DNA of 6,646 bases from Candidatus Iainarchaeum sp. (GCA_016931555.1 JAFGEM010000075.1:1-6646), one strand, 5' to 3'; shown: positions 1 through 4,099, counted from the first letter of the stretch. A program made the numbers and translations. The notes: generated from the sequence alone by a model not told the origin.

Positions 1-264
1 AATATTTTCAATGCAATAGCAGCCTCGGGAGCCACTGCCTTGCTCACAAGCGAAAAAGTAGAGGATGCCCCCGGAATAAGCAGGGACACTATATCAGAAT
101 TCCTTTGCGACAATATACTAATGCTGCATTATCTTGGAGTGGGCAGCGTAGAATTTCGAAGCATGCGCATTCTAAAAATGCGCTTGAGCAACCACGAAAA
201 ACACGTTATAAATTACTCAATTTCAGACAAGGGCATTGTCCTTGAAAAAGCAAGCCCCATATGA
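1..264 (+). CDS. KaiC/RAD55-like RecA-superfamily ATPase, C-terminal end (5' truncated)
   Basis: The frame is open from base 1 to the TGA at 262-264, so this is the last 87 codons of a gene that begins outside the window. The segment GISRDTISEFLCD, then LMLHYLGVGSVEFRSMRI, then LKMRLSNHEKH and finally SISDKGIVLE follows the usual C-terminal pattern of archaeal KaiC-domain proteins (known family pattern: K-M-R-x-S-x-H, then I-T/S-D-K-G-I-V). Family members are RecA-fold ATPases used in signalling or recombination-related roles. The Walker A and B motifs lie upstream and cannot be checked, so activity and substrate are open. An internal TTG at 40 is not the start, because homologous-looking sequence (NIFNAIAASGATAL) continues upstream in frame. 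The gene overlaps the next ORF by four bases (ATGA), which suggests translational coupling. Confidence 0.8.
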   Translation, partial: NIFNAIAASGATALLTSEKVEDAPGISRDTISEFLCDNILMLHYLGVGSVEFRSMRILKMRLSNHEKHVINYSISDKGIVLEKASPI

Positions 265-380
265 AAATGAAAAACATGAGAAAAGACATCTATGTTTCGG
301 GAGTCTATCCTGAATGCGACAGATTAATGGGGCAAAAAATAATCTGCGAAGACATCCCAAAAAAAGAGTACGGCTGTTAA
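261..380 (+). CDS. Small ORF of 39 codons coupled to the KaiC-like gene
   Basis: The ATG at 261-263 overlaps the TGA of the KaiC-like gene as ATGA, and the frame runs to TAA at 378-380. The product starts MKMKNMRKDIYVSGVYPE and ends in EYGC. It has three cysteines, including the C-terminal residue, and a basic start (K/M/N-rich). No signal peptide or membrane segment is visible. It could also start at ATG 267 or 276. The stop lies only five bases from the stop of the convergent lipoprotein gene, so the ORF fills the whole gap. The overlap geometry is the main argument that it is translated. I do not recognise the family, and a chance ORF of this length remains possible. Confidence 0.5.
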   Translation: MKMKNMRKDIYVSGVYPECDRLMGQKIICEDIPKKEYGC

Positions 381-385
381 ATTTT

Positions 386-595
386 TTAATTTTCAAGAGG
401 CTCGCATGACTCGCAGCAAATTTTGTTTGTGTTTGGAATTTGGAACAATATTTTTGTGCATTTTTCCTCTCCCCTAATACACAATTCGCCGTTCTGTGCT
501 TCACACTTGGTTTCCCCCAAATACTCTTGAATACAGCCTGCGAATAAAAATAGAACAAGCAATGTGAGCAGCCCTGCAAGTAATGCTTTCTTCAT
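386..595 (-). CDS. Small cysteine-rich lipoprotein (69 aa), hypothetical
   Basis: The ATG at 595 gives a 69-residue protein that starts MKKALLAG, continues with a hydrophobic core (about residues 4-18), and has a lipobox-like LFAGC ending at Cys20. After the lipobox there are seven more cysteines, including a terminal CCESC cluster. This is the pattern of an exported, membrane-anchored small protein. The frame is open upstream to 682, but that extension (29 residues without signal character) runs into the structured repeat beside the tRNA, and the signal peptide begins precisely at 595. A TATA-like TTTTTTATT ends 23 nt upstream of the ATG, consistent with a leaderless mRNA. The function is not recognised. 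The cysteines could form disulfides or bind metal. Confidence 0.7.
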   Translation of the reverse strand: MKKALLAGLLTLLVLFLFAGCIQEYLGETKCEAQNGELCIRGEEKCTKILFQIPNTNKICCESCEPLEN

Positions 596-618
596 TGCTC
601 TTAAATAGGGAAAGGCCG

Positions 619-627
619 AATAAAAAA
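619..627 (-). promoter_or_regulatory. TATA-like box for the 386-595 lipoprotein gene
   Basis: On the minus strand TTTTTTATT is followed by C and lies 23 nt from the ATG at 595. It shares the form T-W-T-T-W-A-T-T-C with the promoters of three other minus-strand genes in this window. With an archaeal TATA box about 25 nt from the transcription start, transcription would begin at or next to the start codon. No Shine-Dalgarno sequence is present. Confidence 0.5.
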
Positions 628-656
628 CTTGCGGTTGTAAGCCGTTATTTTTAATG

Positions 657-734
657 TGAGCGTAGCGAACCACTCGTCCCATTTGCGAAGCAAATGGTTC
701 TTTTTGCTAACTTTTTCTTTCTAAGAAAAAGCTA
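657..734 (-). repeat. Three-hairpin element, copy A (3' flank of tRNA-Ser)
   Basis: Read on the plus strand, this stretch folds into three hairpins. Hairpin I has arms 657-662 and 671-676 with an 8-nt loop, one mismatch and one G-T pair. Hairpin II is a perfect 7-bp stem, 680-686 with 690-696 (CATTTGC/GCAAATG) and a GAA loop. Hairpin III is a perfect 9-bp stem, 711-719 with 723-731 (CTTTTTCTT/AAGAAAAAG) and a TCT loop. It ends with GCTA two bases from the discriminator base of the tRNA. A diverged twin with the same order, loop sizes and linker sizes fills most of the tRNA intron (807-881). By eye about three quarters of bases match, and several differences are compensatory. It may be a dispersed structured repeat, a terminator region or a duplicated intron segment. 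Confidence 0.8.
711..731 (-). terminator. Possible terminator of tRNA-Ser (hairpin III of copy A)
   Basis: Going 3' from the tRNA on the minus strand, a T5 run comes 5 nt after the discriminator base, inside a perfect 9-bp stem with a 3-nt loop. Archaeal RNA polymerase terminates at oligo-T in the non-template strand, so this run is the first termination opportunity after the mature tRNA. This is position-based inference. The same hairpin type also occurs inside the intron, where termination would be harmful, which weakens the assignment. Confidence 0.35.
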
Positions 735-781
735 TCGCAGAGGGAGGGATTTGAACCCCCAAGTCCGTTCGGACACCGGCT

Positions 782-881
782 CGCTTGAACCATTGCAAGC
801 TGAGTGCGAGTGTAACGAGCCACTCGTTTCGTTTGCGCAGCAAACGATTTTTTCGCTAACCTTTTTTTCTAAAAAAGGCTA
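782..881 (-). other. 100-nt archaeal tRNA intron with canonical bulge-helix-bulge
   Basis: The splice sites follow from base pairing. The outer helix is the anticodon stem CCGGC/GCCGG. The 5' bulge is AG|T (883-881) and the central 4-bp helix is exon CTTG (887-884) with intron CAAG (787-784). The 3' bulge is CG|A (783-781). The inner helix is AGCC with GGTT (880-877 with 791-788, one G-U pair). This is the substrate of the archaeal tRNA splicing endonuclease. At 100 nt the intron is long for an archaeal tRNA. Positions 807-881 of it are copy B of the three-hairpin element. The rest (782-806) contains a GCTTG/CAAGC hairpin that could compete with the central helix. Confidence 0.88.
807..881 (-). 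repeat. Three-hairpin element, copy B (inside the tRNA intron)
   Basis: On the plus strand, hairpin I is CGAGTG/CACTCG (807-812 with 821-826) and is perfect. Hairpin II is CGTTTGC/GCAAACG (830-836 with 840-846). Hairpin III is CCTTTTTT/AAAAAAGG (860-867 with 871-878) with loop TCT. Compared with copy A, the A-T pair 681-695 becomes G-C 831-845, the mismatch 661/672 becomes the T-A pair 811-822, and stem III is rebuilt with different pairs but the same loop. The element ends exactly at the 5' splice site, and its twin ends two bases from the tRNA 3' end. Paired differences that keep the stems suggest the folded form, in RNA or DNA, is under selection, although two copies are thin evidence. Confidence 0.8.
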
Positions 882-954
882 CTCAAGGCCGGCGCATTGA
901 CCAGGTTCTGCCACCTCTGCATTTTATGGTGTTGGGTATGCTCCTATGAATAAG

Positions 955-962
955 TTTTTATA
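955..962 (-). promoter_or_regulatory. TATA box of tRNA-Ser
   Basis: The minus strand reads TATAAAAA at 962-955, a good archaeal TATA box. Its near end is 34 nt from the mature tRNA 5' end, so transcription about 25 nt downstream of the box would leave a 5' leader of roughly ten nucleotides for RNase P. The plus strand of the same site reads TTTTTATA and could in principle also serve the divergent membrane-protein gene. Confidence 0.5.
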
Positions 963-970
963 GTAGAATG

Positions 971-978
971 TTTTTATT
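971..978 (+). promoter_or_regulatory. TATA-like box for the 1022-1252 membrane protein gene
   Basis: TTTTTATT followed by CT matches the T-W-T-T-W-A-T-T-C form of the other promoters here. It lies 43 nt from the ATG, leaving room for a short leader of about 20 nt that contains the AGAGG site. The TTTTTATA at 955-962 is a second candidate. Confidence 0.4.
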
Positions 979-1010
979 CTTTTACCATTGGCTTTTATGG
1001 CTGAATGGCA

Positions 1011-1015
1011 AGAGG
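1011..1015 (+). promoter_or_regulatory. Shine-Dalgarno AGAGG that fixes the 1022 start
   Basis: AGAGG, followed by T, lies 6 nt before the ATG at 1022 and matches part of the archaeal consensus GGAGGTGA. It favours ATG 1022 over the in-frame ATG at 968. Confidence 0.55.
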
Positions 1016-1021
1016 TTTTGT

Positions 1022-1252
1022 ATGGCTAAAAAAAAGGCATCAACGAGCTATTTGCTGTCCGTTTACTATTACTTTGTCACAATAATAGTGCTTAGCTTTT
1101 CAACAGTGGTTTTAGTATGGGGGCTTTTGAACCAGTTTGAGAACAATATTCCGCTTGCGCTATTGCATTACATTGCAACTTTTCTCTTGATAATGGTTTC
1201 AAGGTTTTTCTTTATTCACGGGCATAGAAAACTCGGCGATGCAAAGCAGTAG
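1022..1252 (+). CDS. Small two-helix membrane protein (76 aa), hypothetical
   Basis: The product begins MAKKKASTSY, has a first hydrophobic helix at about residues 12-36 (YYYFVTIIVLSFSTVVLVWG), a short acidic/polar turn (QFENN), a second helix at about 43-65, and a basic tail (HGHRKLG). The lysines at the start and the histidine/arginine tail on the far side place both ends in the cytoplasm by the positive-inside rule. The open frame extends up to 968, but AGAGG at 1011-1015 and the MAKKK start support 1022. The TAG stop at 1250-1252 abuts the stop of the convergent dehydratase gene with no spacer. I do not recognise the family. It may be a small membrane subunit or regulator. Confidence 0.65.
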   Translation: MAKKKASTSYLLSVYYYFVTIIVLSFSTVVLVWGLLNQFENNIPLALLHYIATFLLIMVSRFFFIHGHRKLGDAKQ

Positions 1253-2044
1253 TTAGACAAGATTTTTGAAGCAAGAGGGCAGCATGTTCATGAGGTCTTT
1301 TGCATTATACATTTGCCCGTTTTTTTTGTATAATTCGTCTCCGGCACAGCCGTTTAGGTATGCTGCTGCAAGAGCTGATTCAAGCAAATGGTTTTTTGCT
1401 GCGAATCCTGCAACTAATCCTGCGAGAGTGTCTCCAGTGCCGCCTTTTGTCATTCCTTGGTTGCCGGTATAATTGCAATACAATTTTTTTCCATTGGAAA
1501 TAAAGTCAATTGGGCCTTTTCCCGCTATAATGCAGCCAAATTTTTTTGCATTCTTTAAAACAGATTGTGCGCTCATTTTTTCTTTGAATAGTGCCTTGAA
1601 TTCGTTGGAATGCGGTGTGAGGCAGCAGTTTGAATGAACCTGGTTTGGCTTGATTAGGCGCAGGCCTCCGGCATCAATCACTGTTGGCGTTTTAGAAAAC
1701 TTTTTTAGTATCTTTGCAACCATTCTTTTGTTTGCCATGTTTTGCTCCAAACCCGGGCCGACTAGAATTGAATCAGATTCTTTTGCGCGCTCCATTGCTT
1801 TTGACAGGGGGGAAACAATCATTGCAGGGCCAATTCTTTTTATGAGGGGAATGTTTTCTTTTGAAGTGCACACAAAAACAATGTCAACTAGGCGCGAGGC
1901 AGTTATTGCGGAAAAAACAAGGCTGCCGTGATATTGTTTGCTGCCTGCAATAATCAGTGTCAAGCCATTTTGGTATTTGCGGCTTTTTGGCTTGGGTTTT
2001 TTTATTTTCTTGAAAATGCTTTTTTTTATACGAACGCACTGCAT
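1253..2044 (-). CDS. nnrD: ADP-dependent (S)-NAD(P)H-hydrate dehydratase
   Basis: This cytoplasmic repair enzyme (ribokinase-like CARKD family) dehydrates damaged NADHX and NADPHX back to NAD(P)H at the cost of ADP or ATP. The 263-residue product shows IIAGSKQYHGS (31-41, glycine-rich start of the fold), GPGL (96-99), DAGGL (124-128), LTPHSNEF (142-149; the family usually has LTPHxGEF), KGPID (176-180), and the nucleotide-site signature NQGMTKGGTGDTLAG (195-209) with the probable catalytic Asp205. The basic N-terminus (residues 6-23) is the usual lead-in to the domain. No YjeF_N epimerase domain is attached, although many prokaryotic homologues are NnrE-NnrD fusions of about 500 residues. The ATG at 2044 is the only start that keeps the N-terminal strand, and a TATA box 22 nt away implies a leaderless mRNA. 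Confidence 0.88.
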   Translation of the reverse strand: MQCVRIKKSIFKKIKKPKPKSRKYQNGLTLIIAGSKQYHGSLVFSAITASRLVDIVFVCTSKENIPLIKRIGPAMIVSPLSKAMERAKESDSILVGPGLEQNMANKRMVAKILKKFSKTPTVIDAGGLRLIKPNQVHSNCCLTPHSNEFKALFKEKMSAQSVLKNAKKFGCIIAGKGPIDFISNGKKLYCNYTGNQGMTKGGTGDTLAGLVAGFAAKNHLLESALAAAYLNGCAGDELYKKNGQMYNAKDLMNMLPSCFKNLV

Positions 2045-2066
2045 ACACTAAATAGGATTATTATAG

Positions 2067-2074
2067 AATAAATA
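2067..2074 (-). promoter_or_regulatory. TATA-like box of the nnrD gene
   Basis: The minus strand reads TATTTATT followed by C and ends 22 nt before the ATG at 2044. It sits in the 38-bp gap after the upstream lipoprotein gene, so nnrD appears to have its own leaderless promoter even though its neighbours run in the same direction. Confidence 0.5.
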
Positions 2075-2082
2075 GTTTTTGT

Positions 2083-2724
2083 TTAATCAACGCAGATCTC
2101 TGTTTCTGGTTCTTCGGGATTTGGATAGTAACAGCCAGTGTACATTCCGCTGCAAACCCAGACAGTGCCATTATAGGAGATGCAGTTTTCCCCGCTTGGG
2201 CATTCTGCATGCGAGTTGCATGGCATTTCCGAGTTTGTTGCACAGTATGCAAACACCATACCGTAAAATTTTTCCATTTCCTGCGGGCAGGTGCAGTTTG
2301 CAATGTCCCCGGGAGTCATTGGCGGGTTATAATCATTGCAGTTTTTTACAATACAGTCCTTTGAGCAATTGTACGGAGACTCTGTTTCCAATTCACAGAC
2401 GCCGTTGCCGCAGAATGCAGTGCAGATTCCCGATGCACCAACCATATTTTCCTCTTTGGGCGGAATTAATTCCAGTCCCTCACAGCATTCCGGGGGATTG
2501 GCTATTACTGGAACGGATTTTCCCTCTCCAATGCAGGAAGGCAATGGCATGCACATTCCATTTTCGCACATTGTGGTACTGGAGCATTTAACGTCTGCAG
2601 GGCAGGTAGAACAATTTTCTCCGGATTCTATTATTCCATTGCCGCAGGCTTCGGGCGGCTGTGGGCAGCCGCTGAACAAAATAGCTATTGCAATGAACAA
2701 AAGTGCGGCAAACTCTTTTTTCAT
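2083..2724 (-). CDS. Cysteine-rich lipoprotein with CGNG repeats (213 aa)
   Basis: The signal peptide MKKEFAALLFIAIAIL leads to the lipobox LFSGC with Cys20, so the mature protein is probably exported and lipid-anchored. The mature part holds 25 cysteines in 213 residues, counting Cys20. Two segments follow a recurrent Cys-rich extracellular motif: CGNGIIESGENCSTCP (27-42) and a later CGNGVCE...NCSKDC. Archaeal and bacterial surface proteins often carry this CGNG-x-CE-x-GE-x-CxxCxxDC repeat, and a fold held by disulfides is likely (inference). Further Cys pairs lie in PPECCEG and NCTCPQE. Seven N-x-S/T sites that could be glycosylated are also visible. The start is supported by the signal peptide and a TATA box 21 nt upstream. 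The ligand or partner is unknown. Confidence 0.78.
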   Translation of the reverse strand: MKKEFAALLFIAIAILFSGCPQPPEACGNGIIESGENCSTCPADVKCSSTTMCENGMCMPLPSCIGEGKSVPVIANPPECCEGLELIPPKEENMVGASGICTAFCGNGVCELETESPYNCSKDCIVKNCNDYNPPMTPGDIANCTCPQEMEKFYGMVFAYCATNSEMPCNSHAECPSGENCISYNGTVWVCSGMYTGCYYPNPEEPETEICVD

Positions 2725-2745
2725 GTTAAAACTAGGTTATTCTAG

Positions 2746-2753
2746 AATAAAAA
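2746..2753 (-). promoter_or_regulatory. TATA-like box of the 2083-2724 lipoprotein gene
   Basis: The minus strand reads TTTTTATT followed by C and ends 21 nt from the ATG at 2724. It fits within the 45-bp gap to the next gene upstream. No Shine-Dalgarno sequence precedes the ATG (GTTTTAAC-ATG), consistent with leaderless translation. Confidence 0.55.
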
Positions 2754-2769
2754 GATTTTGGTGCGTGGT

Positions 2770-2985
2770 CTAGCATGGGCAAGAGCATTCTACAGTCATG
2801 CCGCCTGACTGCTTTTGCAGGCCTACAATGCTGTAGCCCTCAAAATCAAAGTCATTGTTTTTGAGGACTTGGCATGCTTCTCCGCATTTTGCCATGCATG
2901 TTCCAAGCTCGTCCATTGTAGTCTGAACACAACCTGCGAGTGCGAGAATAATTGCAATCAACAGTATTGGAATTATTTTTTTCAT
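2770..2985 (-). CDS. Small cysteine-rich lipoprotein (71 aa), hypothetical
   Basis: The product starts MKKIIPILLIAIILALAGC, a signal peptide with the lipobox LAGC ending at Cys19. The mature part has a C-x3-C-x3-C helix-like motif (Cys30, 34, 38: TCMAKCGEACQ) and a C-terminal C-x-C-x-C tail (Cys67, 69, 71, ending SCPC). Three cysteines spaced by four along a helix plus three at the tail could form a compact disulfide or metal-binding unit; this is inference. The TATA box 21 nt upstream of the ATG supports this start. It neighbours a second Cys-rich lipoprotein gene on the same strand, 45 bp downstream. The family is not recognised. Confidence 0.72.
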   Translation of the reverse strand: MKKIIPILLIAIILALAGCVQTTMDELGTCMAKCGEACQVLKNNDFDFEGYSIVGLQKQSGGMTVECSCPC

Positions 2986-3006
2986 GCAATAATTAGGGCT
3001 GTGTGG

Positions 3007-3014
3007 AATATAAA
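3007..3014 (-). promoter_or_regulatory. TATA box of the 2770-2985 lipoprotein gene
   Basis: The minus strand reads TTTATATT followed by C, 21 nt before the ATG at 2985, in a 36-bp gap. It is the best TATA match among the minus-strand genes and has the same spacing as the others. Confidence 0.6.
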
Positions 3015-3021
3015 GGTTGTG

Positions 3022-3252
3022 CTAGCGTTTTAGGTTTTCTTTTCTCACTGCAGTGTTTTCAATGCGCCGAATCTCGCGTTCAAGGCCTGCAATAACTGCC
3101 TTTTTCTGTGCAATGGCGCGCAGCAAATCAGTTTCCTCATCAGAGTCGAGAATCTTTATTTTCTTTTTCTTTTCAAGCCTTTTCTCAAGATTCCTTAACT
3201 CAATGTTTTCCCGCCCGATTTTGTAATTGACTTCACTAATTTCATCCTGCAT
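3022..3252 (-). CDS. Small charged, helical (coiled-coil) protein (76 aa), hypothetical
   Basis: Starting at ATG 3252 the product begins MQDEISEVNYKIG and is very rich in Glu, Lys, Arg, Leu and Ile. It has two heptad-like segments: about residues 7-32 (YKIGRENIELRNLEKRLEKK) and about 42-68 (LLRAIAQKKAVIAGLEREI). A short DSDEE turn separates them, suggesting an antiparallel helical hairpin or a dimeric coiled coil. There is no signal peptide and no cysteine. An in-frame TTG at 3270 would add six residues, but the ATG has a GGGGTG Shine-Dalgarno-like sequence 6 nt upstream. It is divergent to the deacetylase gene. The function is unknown. Confidence 0.6.
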   Translation of the reverse strand: MQDEISEVNYKIGRENIELRNLEKRLEKKKKIKILDSDEETDLLRAIAQKKAVIAGLEREIRRIENTAVRKENLKR

Positions 3253-3258
3253 TAAACA

Positions 3259-3264
3259 CACCCC
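3259..3264 (-). promoter_or_regulatory. Shine-Dalgarno-like GGGGTG before ATG 3252
   Basis: GGGGTG resembles the GAGGTG part of the archaeal consensus and sits 6 nt from the ATG. It favours ATG 3252 over TTG 3270. Confidence 0.4.
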
Positions 3265-3325
3265 AATCAAATAATATGAAATACGTTGGGAAAGGGTTTT
3301 AATTCATTATTTTTCCCCTGGAATG

Positions 3326-3334
3326 TTATATATA
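3326..3334 (+). promoter_or_regulatory. TATA box of the PIG-L deacetylase gene
   Basis: TTATATATA is the strongest TATA element in the window. It ends 23 nt before the ATG at 3358, so the mRNA is probably leaderless. It also rules out the longer open frame that begins at 3286, which would start upstream of the promoter. Confidence 0.7.
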
Positions 3335-3357
3335 CTTTTCCTGGGCAAAGTTATTTC

Positions 3358-4029
3358 ATGGAAAAATCAGTAATGGGTTTTTTTGCCCACAGTGATGACG
3401 AGGCAATTGGCGCGGGCGGCCTTTTTTTGAAAGAGGCGGAAGCAGGAATAAAGCCTGTTGCAGTGCTGTTTTTTGGGAATAGAGAGAGGCAGGCTGAATT
3501 CAAAAAATCCTGTGAAATACTCAATGCAAAGCCAATTATTTTGGGGTTAAAAGACAGGTTTGCAGGCAGGCAGGAGCTGTTTGAAAAGCTTGTGTCAATT
3601 ATAAGAGAGGAAAAACCCTTGTATTGCATAACGCATTCCAAATATGATTATCATCCAGACCATGATTTTGTGAGAAAAATTGCTTTGGAGGCAATAGAGT
3701 TTGCAGGGCATGATACAGCGGAAAAAGCTTGGGTTGTAGAGCATGTTCTGTTCAGCGAAACAAACAATCTCCTGCCAGAGCCCAATATTATTGTTGATAT
3801 TTCAAAAACGCTTGAAGCAAAGATTAGGGCGCTTGAGTGCCACAAAAGCCAGGTAATGGCAGACCACAAGCAGGGCTATTACCCTGGTTCAGTGAGAAAA
3901 AAAGCAGAGTTGCGTGGCCTGCAAATTGGGGCGCAGTATGGGGAGGCATTTGAGGAACTGCGCATGCCAATTCATGCGAATTGTTATGGAAAAACAAGGG
4001 GAATTGAAAAATTTAGCGAGAAAATATAG
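3358..4029 (+). CDS. PIG-L/LmbE-family N-acetylglucosamine-type deacetylase, BshB-like
   Basis: PIG-L enzymes are zinc-dependent and remove the acetyl group from GlcNAc conjugates (GlcNAc-PI, mycothiol and bacillithiol precursors). The 223-residue product has the metal motif AHSDDE (10-15; usually AHPDDE). His11 and Asp14 are the expected zinc ligands and Asp13 the base. The second motif HPDH (99-102) supplies His102. The later segment VDISKTLEAKIRALECHKSQ matches the family's conserved D-I-S ... K-x-x-A-L-x-x-x-x-S-Q. The length is typical of BshB-type members. No signal peptide or membrane segment is present, so it is cytosolic. A GT4 glycosyltransferase follows after 76 bp, which points to one pathway in which a GlcNAc conjugate is made and then deacetylated. 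The acceptor (malate, inositol lipid or other) cannot be read from the sequence. Confidence 0.85.
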   Translation: MEKSVMGFFAHSDDEAIGAGGLFLKEAEAGIKPVAVLFFGNRERQAEFKKSCEILNAKPIILGLKDRFAGRQELFEKLVSIIREEKPLYCITHSKYDYHPDHDFVRKIALEAIEFAGHDTAEKAWVVEHVLFSETNNLLPEPNIIVDISKTLEAKIRALECHKSQVMADHKQGYYPGSVRKKAELRGLQIGAQYGEAFEELRMPIHANCYGKTRGIEKFSEKI

Positions 4030-4094
4030 GAAGAACAAGGCAAAGGAAAATTAGAAGGCTCAGCAACAAATTATAATTGCTTGCCAGATTTAAA

Positions 4095-4099
4095 AGGTG
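4095..4099 (+). promoter_or_regulatory. Shine-Dalgarno AGGTG that fixes the 4106 start
   Basis: AGGTG lies 6 nt before ATG 4106. The GTG at 4097 is part of this site, so it is unlikely to be the start codon; the in-frame TTG at 4103 is too close to it. Confidence 0.6.

Larger units (their letters stand above)
736..920 (-). tRNA. tRNA-Ser(UGA), intron-containing
   Basis: The 5' exon is 920-882 (39 nt) and the 3' exon is 781-736 (46 nt), giving an 85-nt mature tRNA without encoded CCA. The acceptor stem GCAGAGG pairs perfectly with CCTCTGC, and the discriminator is G73, as expected for serine. The D stem is GCA/TGC with GG in the D loop. The anticodon stem CCGGC/GCCGG encloses the loop CTTGAGA, with anticodon TGA at 34-36. 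The long variable arm GTCC-GAAC-GGAC marks a class II tRNA. The T stem GGGGG/CCCTC (one G-T pair) carries the loop TTCAAAT. The intron sits after position 37, the most common archaeal site. Reading the anticodon as GAG (Leu) would break the D-stem pairing. The tRNA decodes UCA and probably other UCN codons. Confidence 0.93.

Noticed and set aside
596..682. N-terminal extension of the 386-595 lipoprotein
   Set aside because: It would place 29 polar residues before the signal peptide and lies across the promoter and part of the hairpin element.
657..881. CRISPR array or tandem repeat
   Set aside because: Only two diverged copies exist, each about 75 nt with three hairpins and a tRNA exon between them. 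There are no regular spacers.
694..900. Plus-strand open frame of 68 codons across the tRNA region
   Set aside because: It lies antisense over the tRNA exons, the intron and the repeats. Its open state is explained by those sequences and there is no ribosome binding site.
736..920. Reading the tRNA as Leu(GAG)
   Set aside because: Shifting the anticodon by one base makes the 10-25 D-stem pair G-G and puts a pyrimidine at position 37. The Ser(UGA) reading pairs every stem, and G73 with the variable arm suits serine.
968..1021. N-terminal extension of the two-helix membrane protein
   Set aside because: The AGAGG site and lysine-rich MAKKK start support 1022, and the extension overlaps the likely promoter.
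2079..2591. Plus-strand 170-codon open frame
   Set aside because: It is antisense to the Cys-rich lipoprotein, whose signal peptide, lipobox and CGNG motifs are convincing. The frame is Cys/Arg/Phe-rich with no domain.
2336..2773. Plus-strand 145-codon open frame
   Set aside because: It is antisense to the same lipoprotein gene and its promoter, with no recognisable motif.
3286..3357. N-terminal extension of the deacetylase to 3286
   Set aside because: It would start upstream of the strong TATA box at 3326-3334. The family's N-terminal strand leading to AHSDD begins right after ATG 3358.
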